Shown: positions 45,946 to 56,125 of the stretch, one piece after another
How positions within the stretch are numbered: position 1 is the first letter of the stretch
Layout: the number at the start of each line of letters is the position of its first letter
Assembly (NCBI RefSeq): GCF_000316625.1
Contig: NC_019676.1
Span: 5,474,501 to 5,538,500, forward strand
Length of the DNA stretch: 64,000 nt
Reading direction: 5' to 3'
Source: Nostoc sp. PCC 7107
GTDB lineage: Bacteria > Cyanobacteriota > Cyanobacteriia > Cyanobacteriales > Nostocaceae
The notes under the pieces: model-generated
What the model was told of the DNA's origin: nothing
Database searches by the model: none
Seen by the model: the letters and a program-made list of their open reading frames with translations, nothing else
Program-made: the position numbers and the translations under genes

Positions 45946-48417
45946 TTAATTTTTAACTACAGCAGCACAGGTTAAGACCGGTGGCATCTGCGGAGGTGAT
46001 TTAGCTGCCACTAATTCAATTTTGCCTTGGGTGTTACGTCGCCAAGAAGTTGCTTGGACAAGTGTTTCGGGAGATTTTGGTATTTGAGCTTGTACTGGTT
46101 GTGTTGTTTGGAATGCAGCGATATCGCGGATATCAGACCAAGTGCGATCGCTCTTCAAGTCCTGCGTCGGATTTTGTGGTATCCCACCTCGTCCAGTGGC
46201 GACAAAACTACTCCCAGTATTATTAGAACAACCACTAGCTATTTGCTGGGATGGATCGGTGATATTTGCTGGTAGTTCGACTAAACCCGAATTTGGATCA
46301 ATACCAATGTTATTAATTTCCACAGTCCCGTTGAGATTGAATTGAGAACTGGCGGTAATATCGTTAGTCAGGTCTTCCCTGGGAGTCAGGGTATCGCGGA
46401 ATTTTAGACCAATGATACCTTGAGTAGTGATGTCGATATTGCCACCATTTCCTTGCACTGCATTGGCAATGATATCGCTATTTTCTAAACCCAAAATGAT
46501 GGGAGCATTAATGGTGAGGTTGCCACCGTTACCAGTTCCTTTAGCTTCTGTAGAAATGAAGCTGTTGTTTCGTAGAATCAAGTCAGATTTGAGATTCAAG
46601 TTGATATTACCGCCTTCCCCAGAAGCAGTATTAGCAATTAATCGACCCTTGTTATCGAGTCGTAAGGAATTCCCATTTATATTTAAAATTCCCCCATTTC
46701 CCAATCCTTCATTATTGACAGCAACTACCCCTCCATTATCTATTTGCAATGTAGGAGTATTAATGGTTACACTGCCAGCATTTCCACTAGGGCGATCAGG
46801 AAGTCCAAATGCTTGACGCAAAATTGTCGGTAAAATTGGAGCTGCTGCGCTAATACCGCCATTCCTGAGTTCTATTGATTCAGAAGCATTAATGGTGAGG
46901 TTGCCACCAGCACCACTATTGAGACTTGCAGTACTAACAGATGCGTTATTCTCTACAATCAGTCTGGATGTCTTTAGATTTACAGAACCACCATTACCTT
47001 TGCCAAATACAGTTGAACTAATATTAGCAGGAGCTAAAGTTATTGGATATATACCCTTAATTTCTATAGTTCTGGAAATATTCACATTTACATTTCCGCT
47101 ATCCCCTTTTCCAAAATTGTTAGAAAGAATTAAGCCTCCATCTGTAATTGTTAGGTTCGACGCAGTGATATTTATATTGCCAGATTGCCCAGAGCCAAAG
47201 GTAGGTGTAGCAATTCCACTAGTAGCAATCGGATTTAGCGGTGTTACACGATTAATTTGAATATCTCTGGCAATATTTACATTAATATTACCCCCAGAGT
47301 CGAAACCATAAGTTCTTGCTAGGAGAATACCTCCATCATTGAGGAGTAAATCTCCAGCAGAAACATTAATATCAGCACCTTTCCCTTTTCCCAGAGTTTC
47401 AGTCATCAAGCGACTAGAAATAACTCCCGTCACAATTCCTACATCTGGTGCTGTTCTCACATCTCCAGCAAGGTCTAAAGAACCTGTTGCACGAACGCGA
47501 ATACTATTAGGTGCTTGGCTTCCCACAGTTTGAATCAAGGCAGCAGAACCATCTTTCAGGCTAATATTGTTCCCTTGTAATTGAATTCCACGACTAGTTA
47601 ACCCACTTGCATCCACTAAAGACTGATTTACAAGTTGGATATCTCCAAAGCTCTCAATATTTGCATAATCCAATTGAAATTCTGAGGATGAGTCATTAAT
47701 ATTAACTGTGCCTGCTTTGACTGCGCCTAATTCAATTCTGCCATTTTCAGCAGTTAAAACCCCACCTGACAAAGTCACATTTTGCCCAATTAATGCGATC
47801 GCTTGTCCAGAATTCACTTCTAAGGTTGATTGGGTATTATCCCGAATTACAGGAGTGAATGTTCCTCCTGTCAATTGATGTCCCTTTCCTTGTAATTGAA
47901 TGTTTCCTGAATTTGTGCCCATTTGCAGTCCCACAGGCACACTCATGGTTAACAATGGGTTAGTTGTGGCATTAACTGCACTAAATTCTGTCCCATCGGC
48001 AAACTTAATACTATTGGCAGTTGTTCCTACAAATGACCCGCCAATATTTAAGCTGGCATTTTGTCCAAAGATAATTCCACTAGGATTGAGCAAAAATAGA
48101 TTGGCGCTACCATTAGCTTGAATTAAACCGTCAATATTAGAAACACTACCACCAGTCACACGACTAAAAATATTTTGGATATCTACGGCATTATTGAATG
48201 ATGCCGAGCCATTGCTAGGAACAGAGAATTGACTAAAGCTGTGAAATAAATTATTACCAACGCGATTCCCGTCAGTGATGGTGAAATTATTACCATTTTG
48301 TAAGACGCTTGTGTTGAGGGTGTGATCGGGAATTACTTGAGCGTGAACACTACTGTTGTAAATAGCAGAGACGAAGATTGCACCAATGAAGCCCAAGCCA
48401 GTAAAAGTTAATTTCAT
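45946..48417 (-). CDS. TpsA exoprotein, copy 4
   Basis: An 823-residue paralogue. The first 176 bases of its coding strand are identical to those of copy 2 (start MKLTFTGLGFIGAIFVSAIY, then SVLQNGNNFTITDGNRVGNN), while the rest of the protein is quite different. For example it has SGQAIALIGQNVTLSGGVLT and a beta-helix rich in TIEIKGIYPITLAPANIS-type coils. It ends LTCAAVVKN. This mosaic pattern indicates gene conversion or duplication of the junction with the preceding gene. Confidence 0.88.
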   Translation of the reverse strand: MKLTFTGLGFIGAIFVSAIYNSSVHAQVIPDHTLNTSVLQNGNNFTITDGNRVGNNLFHSFSQFSVPSNGSASFNNAVDIQNIFSRVTGGSVSNIDGLIQANGSANLFLLNPSGIIFGQNASLNIGGSFVGTTANSIKFADGTEFSAVNATTNPLLTMSVPVGLQMGTNSGNIQLQGKGHQLTGGTFTPVIRDNTQSTLEVNSGQAIALIGQNVTLSGGVLTAENGRIELGAVKAGTVNINDSSSEFQLDYANIESFGDIQLVNQSLVDASGLTSRGIQLQGNNISLKDGSAALIQTVGSQAPNSIRVRATGSLDLAGDVRTAPDVGIVTGVISSRLMTETLGKGKGADINVSAGDLLLNDGGILLARTYGFDSGGNINVNIARDIQINRVTPLNPIATSGIATPTFGSGQSGNINITASNLTITDGGLILSNNFGKGDSGNVNVNISRTIEIKGIYPITLAPANISSTVFGKGNGGSVNLKTSRLIVENNASVSTASLNSGAGGNLTINASESIELRNGGISAAAPILPTILRQAFGLPDRPSGNAGSVTINTPTLQIDNGGVVAVNNEGLGNGGILNINGNSLRLDNKGRLIANTASGEGGNINLNLKSDLILRNNSFISTEAKGTGNGGNLTINAPIILGLENSDIIANAVQGNGGNIDITTQGIIGLKFRDTLTPREDLTNDITASSQFNLNGTVEINNIGIDPNSGLVELPANITDPSQQIASGCSNNTGSSFVATGRGGIPQNPTQDLKSDRTWSDIRDIAAFQTTQPVQAQIPKSPETLVQATSWRRNTQGKIELVAAKSPPQMPPVLTCAAVVKN

Positions 48418-48668
48418 CAACCAATGTCTAATTTTTAACTATGTACTTAGTCTTCCCAATGTCGTAAGTTTTTTAACATTATGGGTTGTAGTTAACTTTG
48501 AGGAACCGCAGCACAGGTTAAGGATGGTTGACCAGTTGTCGGAGATTGGGCTGCAATTAACTCAATTTTGCCGTTGGGGTTACGATGCCAAGAAGTGGCT
48601 TGAATGAGAACCTCTGGAGATGGTGGTATTTGGGCTTGGACTGATTTTGTTTTCTGGAATGCAGAGAT
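48242..48668. repeat. 427-bp identical block, copy A (tpsA 3/4 junction)
   Basis: By direct base-by-base reading this stretch is identical to 53307-53733. It covers the last 177 bases of tpsA copy 3, the 74-bp spacer and the first 176 bases of copy 4. The match stops abruptly at both sides (G versus A at 48241/53306, G versus A at 48669/53734). Confidence 0.95.
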
Positions 48669-50951
48669 GTTGCGGATATCCGACCAAGTGCGATCGCTCC
48701 TCACGTCCTGTGTCGGATTTTGTGGTATTCCACCTCGTCCAGTGGCGACAAAGCTACTACCATTGTTATTAGAACAACCACTCGCTATTTGCTGCGATTG
48801 ATCACTGACATTTGCGGGTAGTTCGACTAAACCCGAATTGGGGTCAACACCAATGTTATTAATTTCCACCGTGCCATTGACATTAAATGCGGAACTGGCT
48901 GTAATATCATTAGTCAAATCAACTCTGGGAGTCAAGGTATCGCGGAATTTTAGACCAATAATCCCTTGAGTTGTAATACTAATATTGCCACCCTTTCCTT
49001 GTACGGCATTGGCAATAATATCGCTATTTTCTAATCCCACAAGAATGGGTGCATGAATGTTAATATTACCTCCGTTACCATTACCGCTTGCTGTTGAGGT
49101 GATTTGACTATTATCGCGCAGTAGTAATAAATTCCTAGTCTGTAAATTAATATTACCACCATTACCAGATTCGGTTTGTGCTTGAATTAAGCTTTGATTT
49201 TTTAACTGGATATTATTTGCGATGATATTGATGTTGCCCCCATCACCTTTACCCTGGTTGGTAACACTGACCGCACCGCCATTGCTCAACATCAGATTCG
49301 GGGTGGTTACATTCACAGTTCCCGCATTTGCTGACAGAACATTTGGCAAATTAAATAGCTTTTGGATTAATGCTGGAGGGTAAAGGACGGCTGAGTTAAT
49401 ACTGCTATTGTTAACCCGGCTATGTCCATCAATCAGAATCGATTCTGTCGCGTTAATATTTAAATTTCCAGCTTGACCAATCAAGAAGGACGTGGTTGCG
49501 ACCGCTCCTCCATTGAGCAGTTGTAATCGGTTCGTATCCAACGTCAAGGTTTGGGCATTGCCTTTACCATAGGTGACTGCACTAATGTTGCTATAGAGTC
49601 CTGTCAGGTTGTCTCCTGTGACAGTTGTATTCTTGCTACGAATGGTTACTTGCCCTGTGGAACCAGCAGCAAATGTGACTGAAGAAATAGCGGCTCCCTC
49701 AGAAACCAGTATATTATTACTATTAATAGAGAGATTGCCCGCTGACTTAGCTGTTCGGGTAGACGTAGTCAGAGAAGTTACTCCTGTGGGGTTGAGAGGA
49801 GAGAAACCAGATAACTCAACTGTCCCAGCATCAATCTGAATATCCCCACTCGCAGCCAATCCAAAAGCATTATTGTTGACTCCGGCACCTTGTGAGATGG
49901 TTAAGTGAGGAGTAATGAGATGGATGGGTGAACCTGTGCCAGTATTCAACCCTTCAGAACGGATACCACTACGAATTTGAGCGTTGGCCGTTGTACCAAC
50001 AATATCAATCCCTTCTGAAGCCTGTAAAAAAATTTCACTCCCAGCAACATTTCCCAGATTTTTGGAAAATATGATTGAACCATCGCTAATTTGAATGTGC
50101 TTTCCCTGCAACTGCACCGAACCAGCATTGAATCCTCCTATCGTCAGCAAAGATTTTTGAGTGAGATGAATATCTGCAAAGCTTTGTCCACTCTCATAAC
50201 CCAACTGATAACCTTGGGAGATGGGGCTCAAACTGACCAGTCCAACTCCGCTCAAACTTCCCAATTCCACACGTCCTTGAGGTGCGTTCAAGGTTGCCCC
50301 AATGAGATTTAATTTGCCTCCTACCAGCGCCAAAGTTTTTCCTGGCTTTACCATCAGTTCTGAGGAACTGGGGTTTTGATTAATGGGGGCGAGGCTACTA
50401 ATGCTTGTTAGGGAATGACCTGTTCCTTGAACCGTGATAGGGCTTGGATTACTGCCCAGTTGCAAGCCAATAGGGACACTCATGGTCAATAATGGTGTCG
50501 CAATGGGATGAGTTGCACTAAATTCCACCCCATCAGCAAATTTGATACTACTTGCTGTAGTTCCAACAAAAGAACCACCAATATTTAAGCTGGCATTTTG
50601 TCTAAAAATAATGCCGGCGGGGTTGAGTAAAAATAAATTAGCATTACCCTTAGCGCTGATTTCACCATTAATGTTGGAAACATCACCACCAGTTACACGA
50701 CTGAAAATATTTTGGATATCTGCGGCATTATCGAATGATGCCGAGCCGTTGTTAGGAACAGAGAATTGGCTGAAGCTATGAAATAAATTATTGCCAACAC
50801 GAGTACCATTGGTGATGGTGTAATTACTACTACCACTCACAGCAGTGTTAAGAGTGTTATCAGGTGTTACTTGGGCGTGAACACTACTGTTGTATATCGC
50901 AGATATGCAGATTGCACCAACAAAACCAAATCTAACAACAGTTAATTTCAT
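48492..50951 (-). CDS. TpsA exoprotein, copy 3
   Basis: An 819-residue paralogue starting MKLTVVRFGFVGAICISAIY. The TPS domain and ALVGGKLNL block are intact. In its beta-helix half it resembles copies 5 and 8 (IDIVGTTANAQIRSGIRSEG, VELSGFSPLNPTGVTSL). In contrast, its last 177 bases are identical to those of copy 1, and it ends LTCAAVPQS. One NIS replaces DIS in the conserved DRTWSDIRDISAF tail. Confidence 0.88.
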   Translation of the reverse strand: MKLTVVRFGFVGAICISAIYNSSVHAQVTPDNTLNTAVSGSSNYTITNGTRVGNNLFHSFSQFSVPNNGSASFDNAADIQNIFSRVTGGDVSNINGEISAKGNANLFLLNPAGIIFRQNASLNIGGSFVGTTASSIKFADGVEFSATHPIATPLLTMSVPIGLQLGSNPSPITVQGTGHSLTSISSLAPINQNPSSSELMVKPGKTLALVGGKLNLIGATLNAPQGRVELGSLSGVGLVSLSPISQGYQLGYESGQSFADIHLTQKSLLTIGGFNAGSVQLQGKHIQISDGSIIFSKNLGNVAGSEIFLQASEGIDIVGTTANAQIRSGIRSEGLNTGTGSPIHLITPHLTISQGAGVNNNAFGLAASGDIQIDAGTVELSGFSPLNPTGVTSLTTSTRTAKSAGNLSINSNNILVSEGAAISSVTFAAGSTGQVTIRSKNTTVTGDNLTGLYSNISAVTYGKGNAQTLTLDTNRLQLLNGGAVATTSFLIGQAGNLNINATESILIDGHSRVNNSSINSAVLYPPALIQKLFNLPNVLSANAGTVNVTTPNLMLSNGGAVSVTNQGKGDGGNINIIANNIQLKNQSLIQAQTESGNGGNINLQTRNLLLLRDNSQITSTASGNGNGGNINIHAPILVGLENSDIIANAVQGKGGNISITTQGIIGLKFRDTLTPRVDLTNDITASSAFNVNGTVEINNIGVDPNSGLVELPANVSDQSQQIASGCSNNNGSSFVATGRGGIPQNPTQDVRSDRTWSDIRNISAFQKTKSVQAQIPPSPEVLIQATSWHRNPNGKIELIAAQSPTTGQPSLTCAAVPQS

Positions 50952-51016
50952 TAACCTAGTTCTTATTTTTATTCAGTGTTTTATTGTTCCCAATTTAGTA
51001 TTTTTTTTAACATCGA

Positions 51017-53482
51017 TTAATTTTTGGGAACAGCAGCACAGGTTAATGATGGTTGCATCTGAGAAGGAGATTTATCGGCAATTAATTCAATTTTGCCTTG
51101 AGGGTTACGATGCCAACTAGTTGCTTGGACAAGAGTTTCTGGTGATTTGGGTGTCTGGGCTTTAACTGGTTGTGTTTCCTGGAATGCAGAGATATCGCGG
51201 ATATCAGACCAAGTGCGATCGCTCCTCAAGTCCTGTGTCGGATTTTGTGGTATCCCACCTCTACCTGTGGCAACAAAACTACTGCTGAGATTAGCAGAAC
51301 AACCACTAGCTATTTTTTGAGATGGATCACTGACATTTGCGGGTAGTTCGACTAAACCCGAATTGGGGTCAACACCAATGTTATTAATTTCCACCGTGCC
51401 ATTGACATTAAATGCGGAACTGGCTGTAATATCGTTAGTCAAATCAACTCTGGGAGTCAAGGTATCGCGGAATTTTAGACCAATAATCCCTTGAGTTGTA
51501 ATACTAATATTGCCACCCTTTCCTTGTACGGCATTGGCAATAATATCGCTATTTTCTAGCCCAACAATCACTGGAGCATTAATACTAATATTGCCACCAT
51601 TGCCACTACCAGCTGCTTCGGCACTAATAAAACCACCATAACGCATGAGTAATAAATCTCGCAGTTGCAGGTTGATGTTACCGCCTTCGCCTGCTTTTGT
51701 GGAAGCTAAAAGGTTTCCACCATTCTTGAGTGTGAGGGTATTGGCATTAATTTGCAAATTGCCCGCTGTCCCAAGTCCAGTGTTCTGAACAAAAATCGTT
51801 GCACCATCGGAGACGGTAACAAGTGGGGCATTAATATTAGTGTTACCTGCATTAGCACGGGAAATTGTACTAAAAGAACCAACAGGAAGAGCGGCAGTAC
51901 CAATATAACTAGGAGTTTCTTCTGGTTTCATACCACTCACATCAATCGATTCAGAGGCATTGATGGTTAGTGAACCTGCATTTCCTAAAATTATGCTAGA
52001 AGCCGACACTCTACCGCCACCTTGAACCGACAACTTACGGGTGTCAATGTTCAAATTCCCCGCATCGCCAGGCCCGAATGTGGCAGCAGAAAGTAAACTA
52101 AAATAACTACCTTTTGGAGTTCCTGTACCTATTACCTGAATCGTATCTGCCTTGACATTAACATCGCCACCTTTACCTGAAGAATAAGGTCTAGCAGCTA
52201 TATTAGCTCCCGCTGAAATAGATAAATCTTGAGTGGAAAGAGAAATATTTCCGCCTTGTCCCCGTCCAAAAGAAGCAGCTAATATCTGGCTGACTGCTCG
52301 AAAAGGAGTAGGATCGCCTAATGCAAAACCATTAATATTTATAGCATCACTATTGACTACAATGTTGCCACCAGCGGCTGCACTAAATGTGCGGTTTAAA
52401 ATGTAACCACCCTGATCAACATTCAATTTTGGGGTTGTAATGATCACGTTCCCCGCCGCTTCAGAAGACATGGTGTCATTGATTAAACTGCTAGAACTTG
52501 TAAAATCGGGTGACTTACCAATAACATCTAAAGACTCTGTAGCATTGATAACTATATCACCAGCAGCTTGGTTACTACGATTTTGGACTAACACCAGAGA
52601 ACCATCACGGATGCTTACCTGTTTCCCTTGAATGTTGACAGATCCGCCATTTCCTCGACTGAGATCGCGTGTAGATGCTAAAGCTCGTTGGGTAAGAGTA
52701 ATGTTGCCAAAATTTGCAGTACTGGGATAGCTCAAGGTAAAGCCTTGAGAGGTGGAATTGAGAGAAACGCTGACATTACTGACGCTACCCAGTTCTATTT
52801 GTCCTCCTGGTGCAGAGAGCAAACCACCATCCAAGGCAATATTCCCACCAACCAATGCTAGGGTTTTGCCAGATTGCAGCTGTAGTCCTCTTGTACCAAC
52901 GTTGAGTCCAGATATTGAAGACGATGCACTGAAACTACCATTGTGTCCCGCTCCTTGAACGGTAATCGCACCTGGATTGCTACCAAGTTGCAAACCTACG
53001 GGAACGCTCATAGTTAATAAGGCTGGTGATGTGATATTGGTTGCGCTAAACTCTATTCCATCGGCAAACTTGATACTATTGGCAGTTGTGGCTATAAAAG
53101 AACCACCAATATTTAAGCTGGCATTTTGTCTAAAAATAATGCCTGCGGGGTTGAGTAAGAATAAGTTGGCACTACCCTTAGCACTGATGTTACCATCAAT
53201 ATTAGAAACACTACCACCAGTCACACGACTAAAAATATTTTGGATATCAGTAGAATTATTAAACGATGCAGAGCCGTTGCTGGGAACTGAGAATTGGCTG
53301 AAGCTATGAAATAAATTATTACCAACGCGATTCCCGTCAGTGATGGTGAAATTATTACCATTTTGTAAGACGCTTGTGTTGAGGGTGTGATCGGGAATTA
53401 CTTGAGCGTGAACACTACTGTTGTAAATAGCAGAGACGAAGATTGCACCAATGAAGCCCAAGCCAGTAAAAGTTAATTTCAT
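51017..53482 (-). CDS. TpsA exoprotein, copy 2
   Basis: An 821-residue paralogue whose start is identical to copy 4 and whose central and C-terminal parts are nearly identical to copy 1 (for example LNVDQGGYILNRTFSAAAGG, GATIFVQNTGLGTAGNLQIN). The TPS domain is complete, with the residue pair RQ in IIFRQNASLNIGG as in copy 3. It ends LTCAAVPKN. It is therefore a hybrid of two parental sequences. Confidence 0.88.
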   Translation of the reverse strand: MKLTFTGLGFIGAIFVSAIYNSSVHAQVIPDHTLNTSVLQNGNNFTITDGNRVGNNLFHSFSQFSVPSNGSASFNNSTDIQNIFSRVTGGSVSNIDGNISAKGSANLFLLNPAGIIFRQNASLNIGGSFIATTANSIKFADGIEFSATNITSPALLTMSVPVGLQLGSNPGAITVQGAGHNGSFSASSSISGLNVGTRGLQLQSGKTLALVGGNIALDGGLLSAPGGQIELGSVSNVSVSLNSTSQGFTLSYPSTANFGNITLTQRALASTRDLSRGNGGSVNIQGKQVSIRDGSLVLVQNRSNQAAGDIVINATESLDVIGKSPDFTSSSSLINDTMSSEAAGNVIITTPKLNVDQGGYILNRTFSAAAGGNIVVNSDAININGFALGDPTPFRAVSQILAASFGRGQGGNISLSTQDLSISAGANIAARPYSSGKGGDVNVKADTIQVIGTGTPKGSYFSLLSAATFGPGDAGNLNIDTRKLSVQGGGRVSASSIILGNAGSLTINASESIDVSGMKPEETPSYIGTAALPVGSFSTISRANAGNTNINAPLVTVSDGATIFVQNTGLGTAGNLQINANTLTLKNGGNLLASTKAGEGGNINLQLRDLLLMRYGGFISAEAAGSGNGGNISINAPVIVGLENSDIIANAVQGKGGNISITTQGIIGLKFRDTLTPRVDLTNDITASSAFNVNGTVEINNIGVDPNSGLVELPANVSDPSQKIASGCSANLSSSFVATGRGGIPQNPTQDLRSDRTWSDIRDISAFQETQPVKAQTPKSPETLVQATSWHRNPQGKIELIADKSPSQMQPSLTCAAVPKN

Positions 53483-53733
53483 CAACCAATGTCTAATTTT
53501 TAACTATGTACTTAGTCTTCCCAATGTCGTAAGTTTTTTAACATTATGGGTTGTAGTTAACTTTGAGGAACCGCAGCACAGGTTAAGGATGGTTGACCAG
53601 TTGTCGGAGATTGGGCTGCAATTAACTCAATTTTGCCGTTGGGGTTACGATGCCAAGAAGTGGCTTGAATGAGAACCTCTGGAGATGGTGGTATTTGGGC
53701 TTGGACTGATTTTGTTTTCTGGAATGCAGAGAT
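53307..53733. repeat. 427-bp identical block, copy B (tpsA 1/2 junction)
   Basis: This is the partner of 48242-48668, 5065 bp away, which is two gene lengths. It covers the end of tpsA copy 1, the spacer and the start of copy 2. Identity that includes the non-coding spacer points to a recent event rather than to selection. Confidence 0.95.
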
Positions 53734-56016
53734 ATCGCGGATATCAGACCAAGTGCGATCGCTCCTCAAGTCCTGTGTCGGATTTTGTGGTATTCCACCT
53801 CGTCCAGTGGCAACAAAACTACTACCATTGGTATTAGAACAACCACTAGCTATTTTTTGAGATGGATCACTGACATTTGCGGGTAGTTCGACTAAACCCG
53901 AATTGGGGTCAACATCAATGTTATTAATTTCCACCGTGCCATTGACATTAAATGCGGAACTGGCTGTAATATCGTTAGTCAAATCAACTCTGGGAGTCAA
54001 GGTATCGCGGAATTTTAGACCAATAATCCCTTGAGTTGTAATACTAATATTGCCACCCTTTCCTTGTACGGCATTGGCAATAATATCGCTATTTTCTAGC
54101 CCAACAATCACTGGAGCATTAATACTAATATTGCCACCATTACCACTACCAGCTGCTTCGGCACTAATAAAACCACCATAACGCATGAGCAATAAATCTC
54201 GCAGTTGCAGGTTGATGTTACCGCCTTCGCCTGCTTTTGTGGAAGCTAAAAGGTTTCCCCCATTTTTGAGTGTGAGGGTATTGGCATTAATTTGCAAATT
54301 GCCCGCTGTCCCAAGTCCAGTGTTCTGAACAAAAATCGTTGCACCATCGGAGACTGTAACAAGTGGGGCATTAATCGTAGTGTTACCTGCATTAGCACGG
54401 GAAATTGTCCTAGACGCACCAAAACGCAGAACAGCAGTACCGATATAACTGGAACTTTCCCCTGGTTTGGCACCACTCACATCAACAGATTCTGACGCAT
54501 TGATGGTTAATGAACCTGCATTTCCTAAATCAATGCTAGAAGCTGACACTCTAGCACCAGCTTGAACAGATAATTTACGGGTATCAATGTTCAACCTCCC
54601 GACATCTCCAACCCCGAATGTAGTAGCCCCAATTATACTAAAATAGAACCCTTTTGGCGCTCCTGTACCTATTACCTGAATCGTATCTGCCTTGATGTTA
54701 ACATCGCCGCCTTTACCTGAAGAATAAGTTCTAGCTGTTATGTTGGCTGCTGCTGAAATAGATAAATCTTGAGTGGAAATAGAAATATTTCCGCCATTTC
54801 CCTGACCAAAGGAAGCGGCTAATATTTGACTGATAGATCGAGAATTAAAAGGATCGCCTAATGCAAAACCATTGACATCGATTGCATCACTATTGATGAC
54901 AATATTGCCACCAGCGGCTGCACTAAATGTGCGGTTTAAAATGTAACCACCTTGATCAATATTTAACTTCGGGGTGTTAACGATGATCTGCCCTGCCGCC
55001 GAAGAAGATACAGTGTCATTGACTAAACTACTAGAACTACTAAAGTTAGAAGATTTGCCAATGATATCTAATGACTCTGTAGCATTCACAACAATATTAG
55101 CAGCAGCTTGGTTACTACGATTTTGGACTAACACCAGAGAACCATCACGGATGCTTACCTGTTTCCCTTGAATGTTGACAGATCCGCCATTTCCTCGACT
55201 GAGATCGCGTGTAGATGCTAAAGCTCGTTGGGTAAGAGCAATGTTGCCAAAATTTGCAGTACTGGGATAGCTCAAGGTAAAGCCTTGAGAGGTGGAATTG
55301 AGAGAAACGTTGGCATTACTGACGCTACCCAATTCTATTTGTCCTCCTGGTGCAGAGAGTAAACCACCATCCAAGGCAATATTCCCACCTACTAATGCTA
55401 GAGTTTTGCTAGATTGTACTTGTAATCCTCTGGTGCCAATATTGAGTCCAGATATCGAAGTTGTTGAACTAAAACTGCCATTGTGTCCAGTTCCTTGAAC
55501 GGTAATTGCACCTGGATTGCTACCAAGTTGCAAACCTACAGGGACGCTCATTGTCAAGAGAGGGGCTGTTGTATTGGTGGCGCTAAACTCTATCCCATCG
55601 GCAAATTTAATGCTATTTGCACTAGTCCCGACAAAAGAACCGCCAATACTCAATTTAGCATTAGCCCCAAACAAAATCCCCGCAGGATTCAGTAAGAATA
55701 AGTTAGCACTACCTTGGGCGCTAATTGTGCCATCGATATTTGACACACTCCCACCTGTGACACGGGCGAAGATGTTTTCTATGGTAGTGGAATTATTGAA
55801 TGTAACAGAGCCACCTGTAGGTAAGGAGAATTGGCTAAAGCTATGAAATAAATTATTGCCGACACGATTACCGTTGGTGATGGTGTAACTACTACTACCA
55901 CTCACATCTGTATTGAGAGTGTTATCAGGTGTTACTTGGGCGTGAACACTACTGTTATATGTCGCAGATATGCAGATTGCACTAAGAGCGCCAAACCCAA
56001 TAAAAGTTACTTTCAT
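53557..56016 (-). CDS. TpsA exoprotein, copy 1 (next to tpsB)
   Basis: An 819-residue paralogue and the first of the array, starting 110 bp after the tpsB stop. I start at MKVTFIGFGALSAICISATY (56016) because the upstream in-frame extension does not look like a signal peptide. The leader is almost the same as that of copy 8, at the other end of the array. The TPS domain shows small departures (VTFNNSTTIENIFARVTGGS). The body matches copy 2 and the last 177 bases match copy 3. It ends LTCAAVPQS. Confidence 0.88.
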   Translation of the reverse strand: MKVTFIGFGALSAICISATYNSSVHAQVTPDNTLNTDVSGSSSYTITNGNRVGNNLFHSFSQFSLPTGGSVTFNNSTTIENIFARVTGGSVSNIDGTISAQGSANLFLLNPAGILFGANAKLSIGGSFVGTSANSIKFADGIEFSATNTTAPLLTMSVPVGLQLGSNPGAITVQGTGHNGSFSSTTSISGLNIGTRGLQVQSSKTLALVGGNIALDGGLLSAPGGQIELGSVSNANVSLNSTSQGFTLSYPSTANFGNIALTQRALASTRDLSRGNGGSVNIQGKQVSIRDGSLVLVQNRSNQAAANIVVNATESLDIIGKSSNFSSSSSLVNDTVSSSAAGQIIVNTPKLNIDQGGYILNRTFSAAAGGNIVINSDAIDVNGFALGDPFNSRSISQILAASFGQGNGGNISISTQDLSISAAANITARTYSSGKGGDVNIKADTIQVIGTGAPKGFYFSIIGATTFGVGDVGRLNIDTRKLSVQAGARVSASSIDLGNAGSLTINASESVDVSGAKPGESSSYIGTAVLRFGASRTISRANAGNTTINAPLVTVSDGATIFVQNTGLGTAGNLQINANTLTLKNGGNLLASTKAGEGGNINLQLRDLLLMRYGGFISAEAAGSGNGGNISINAPVIVGLENSDIIANAVQGKGGNISITTQGIIGLKFRDTLTPRVDLTNDITASSAFNVNGTVEINNIDVDPNSGLVELPANVSDPSQKIASGCSNTNGSSFVATGRGGIPQNPTQDLRSDRTWSDIRDISAFQKTKSVQAQIPPSPEVLIQATSWHRNPNGKIELIAAQSPTTGQPSLTCAAVPQS

Positions 56017-56125
56017 TAACCCAGGTTTTATTTTTTCTGCCGTATTTATTGTTCCCAATGCAGTCATATCAATTCACCAAATGATTTGGTATGAGAAAGT
56101 TGTTTATGCAATGCCATTTTTACTA

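Noticed and set aside
36184-55846. Many plus-strand ORFs of 60-130 residues across the tpsA array
   Set aside because: They are antisense shadows of the repetitive beta-helix codons and recur at the same place in each copy for that reason alone.
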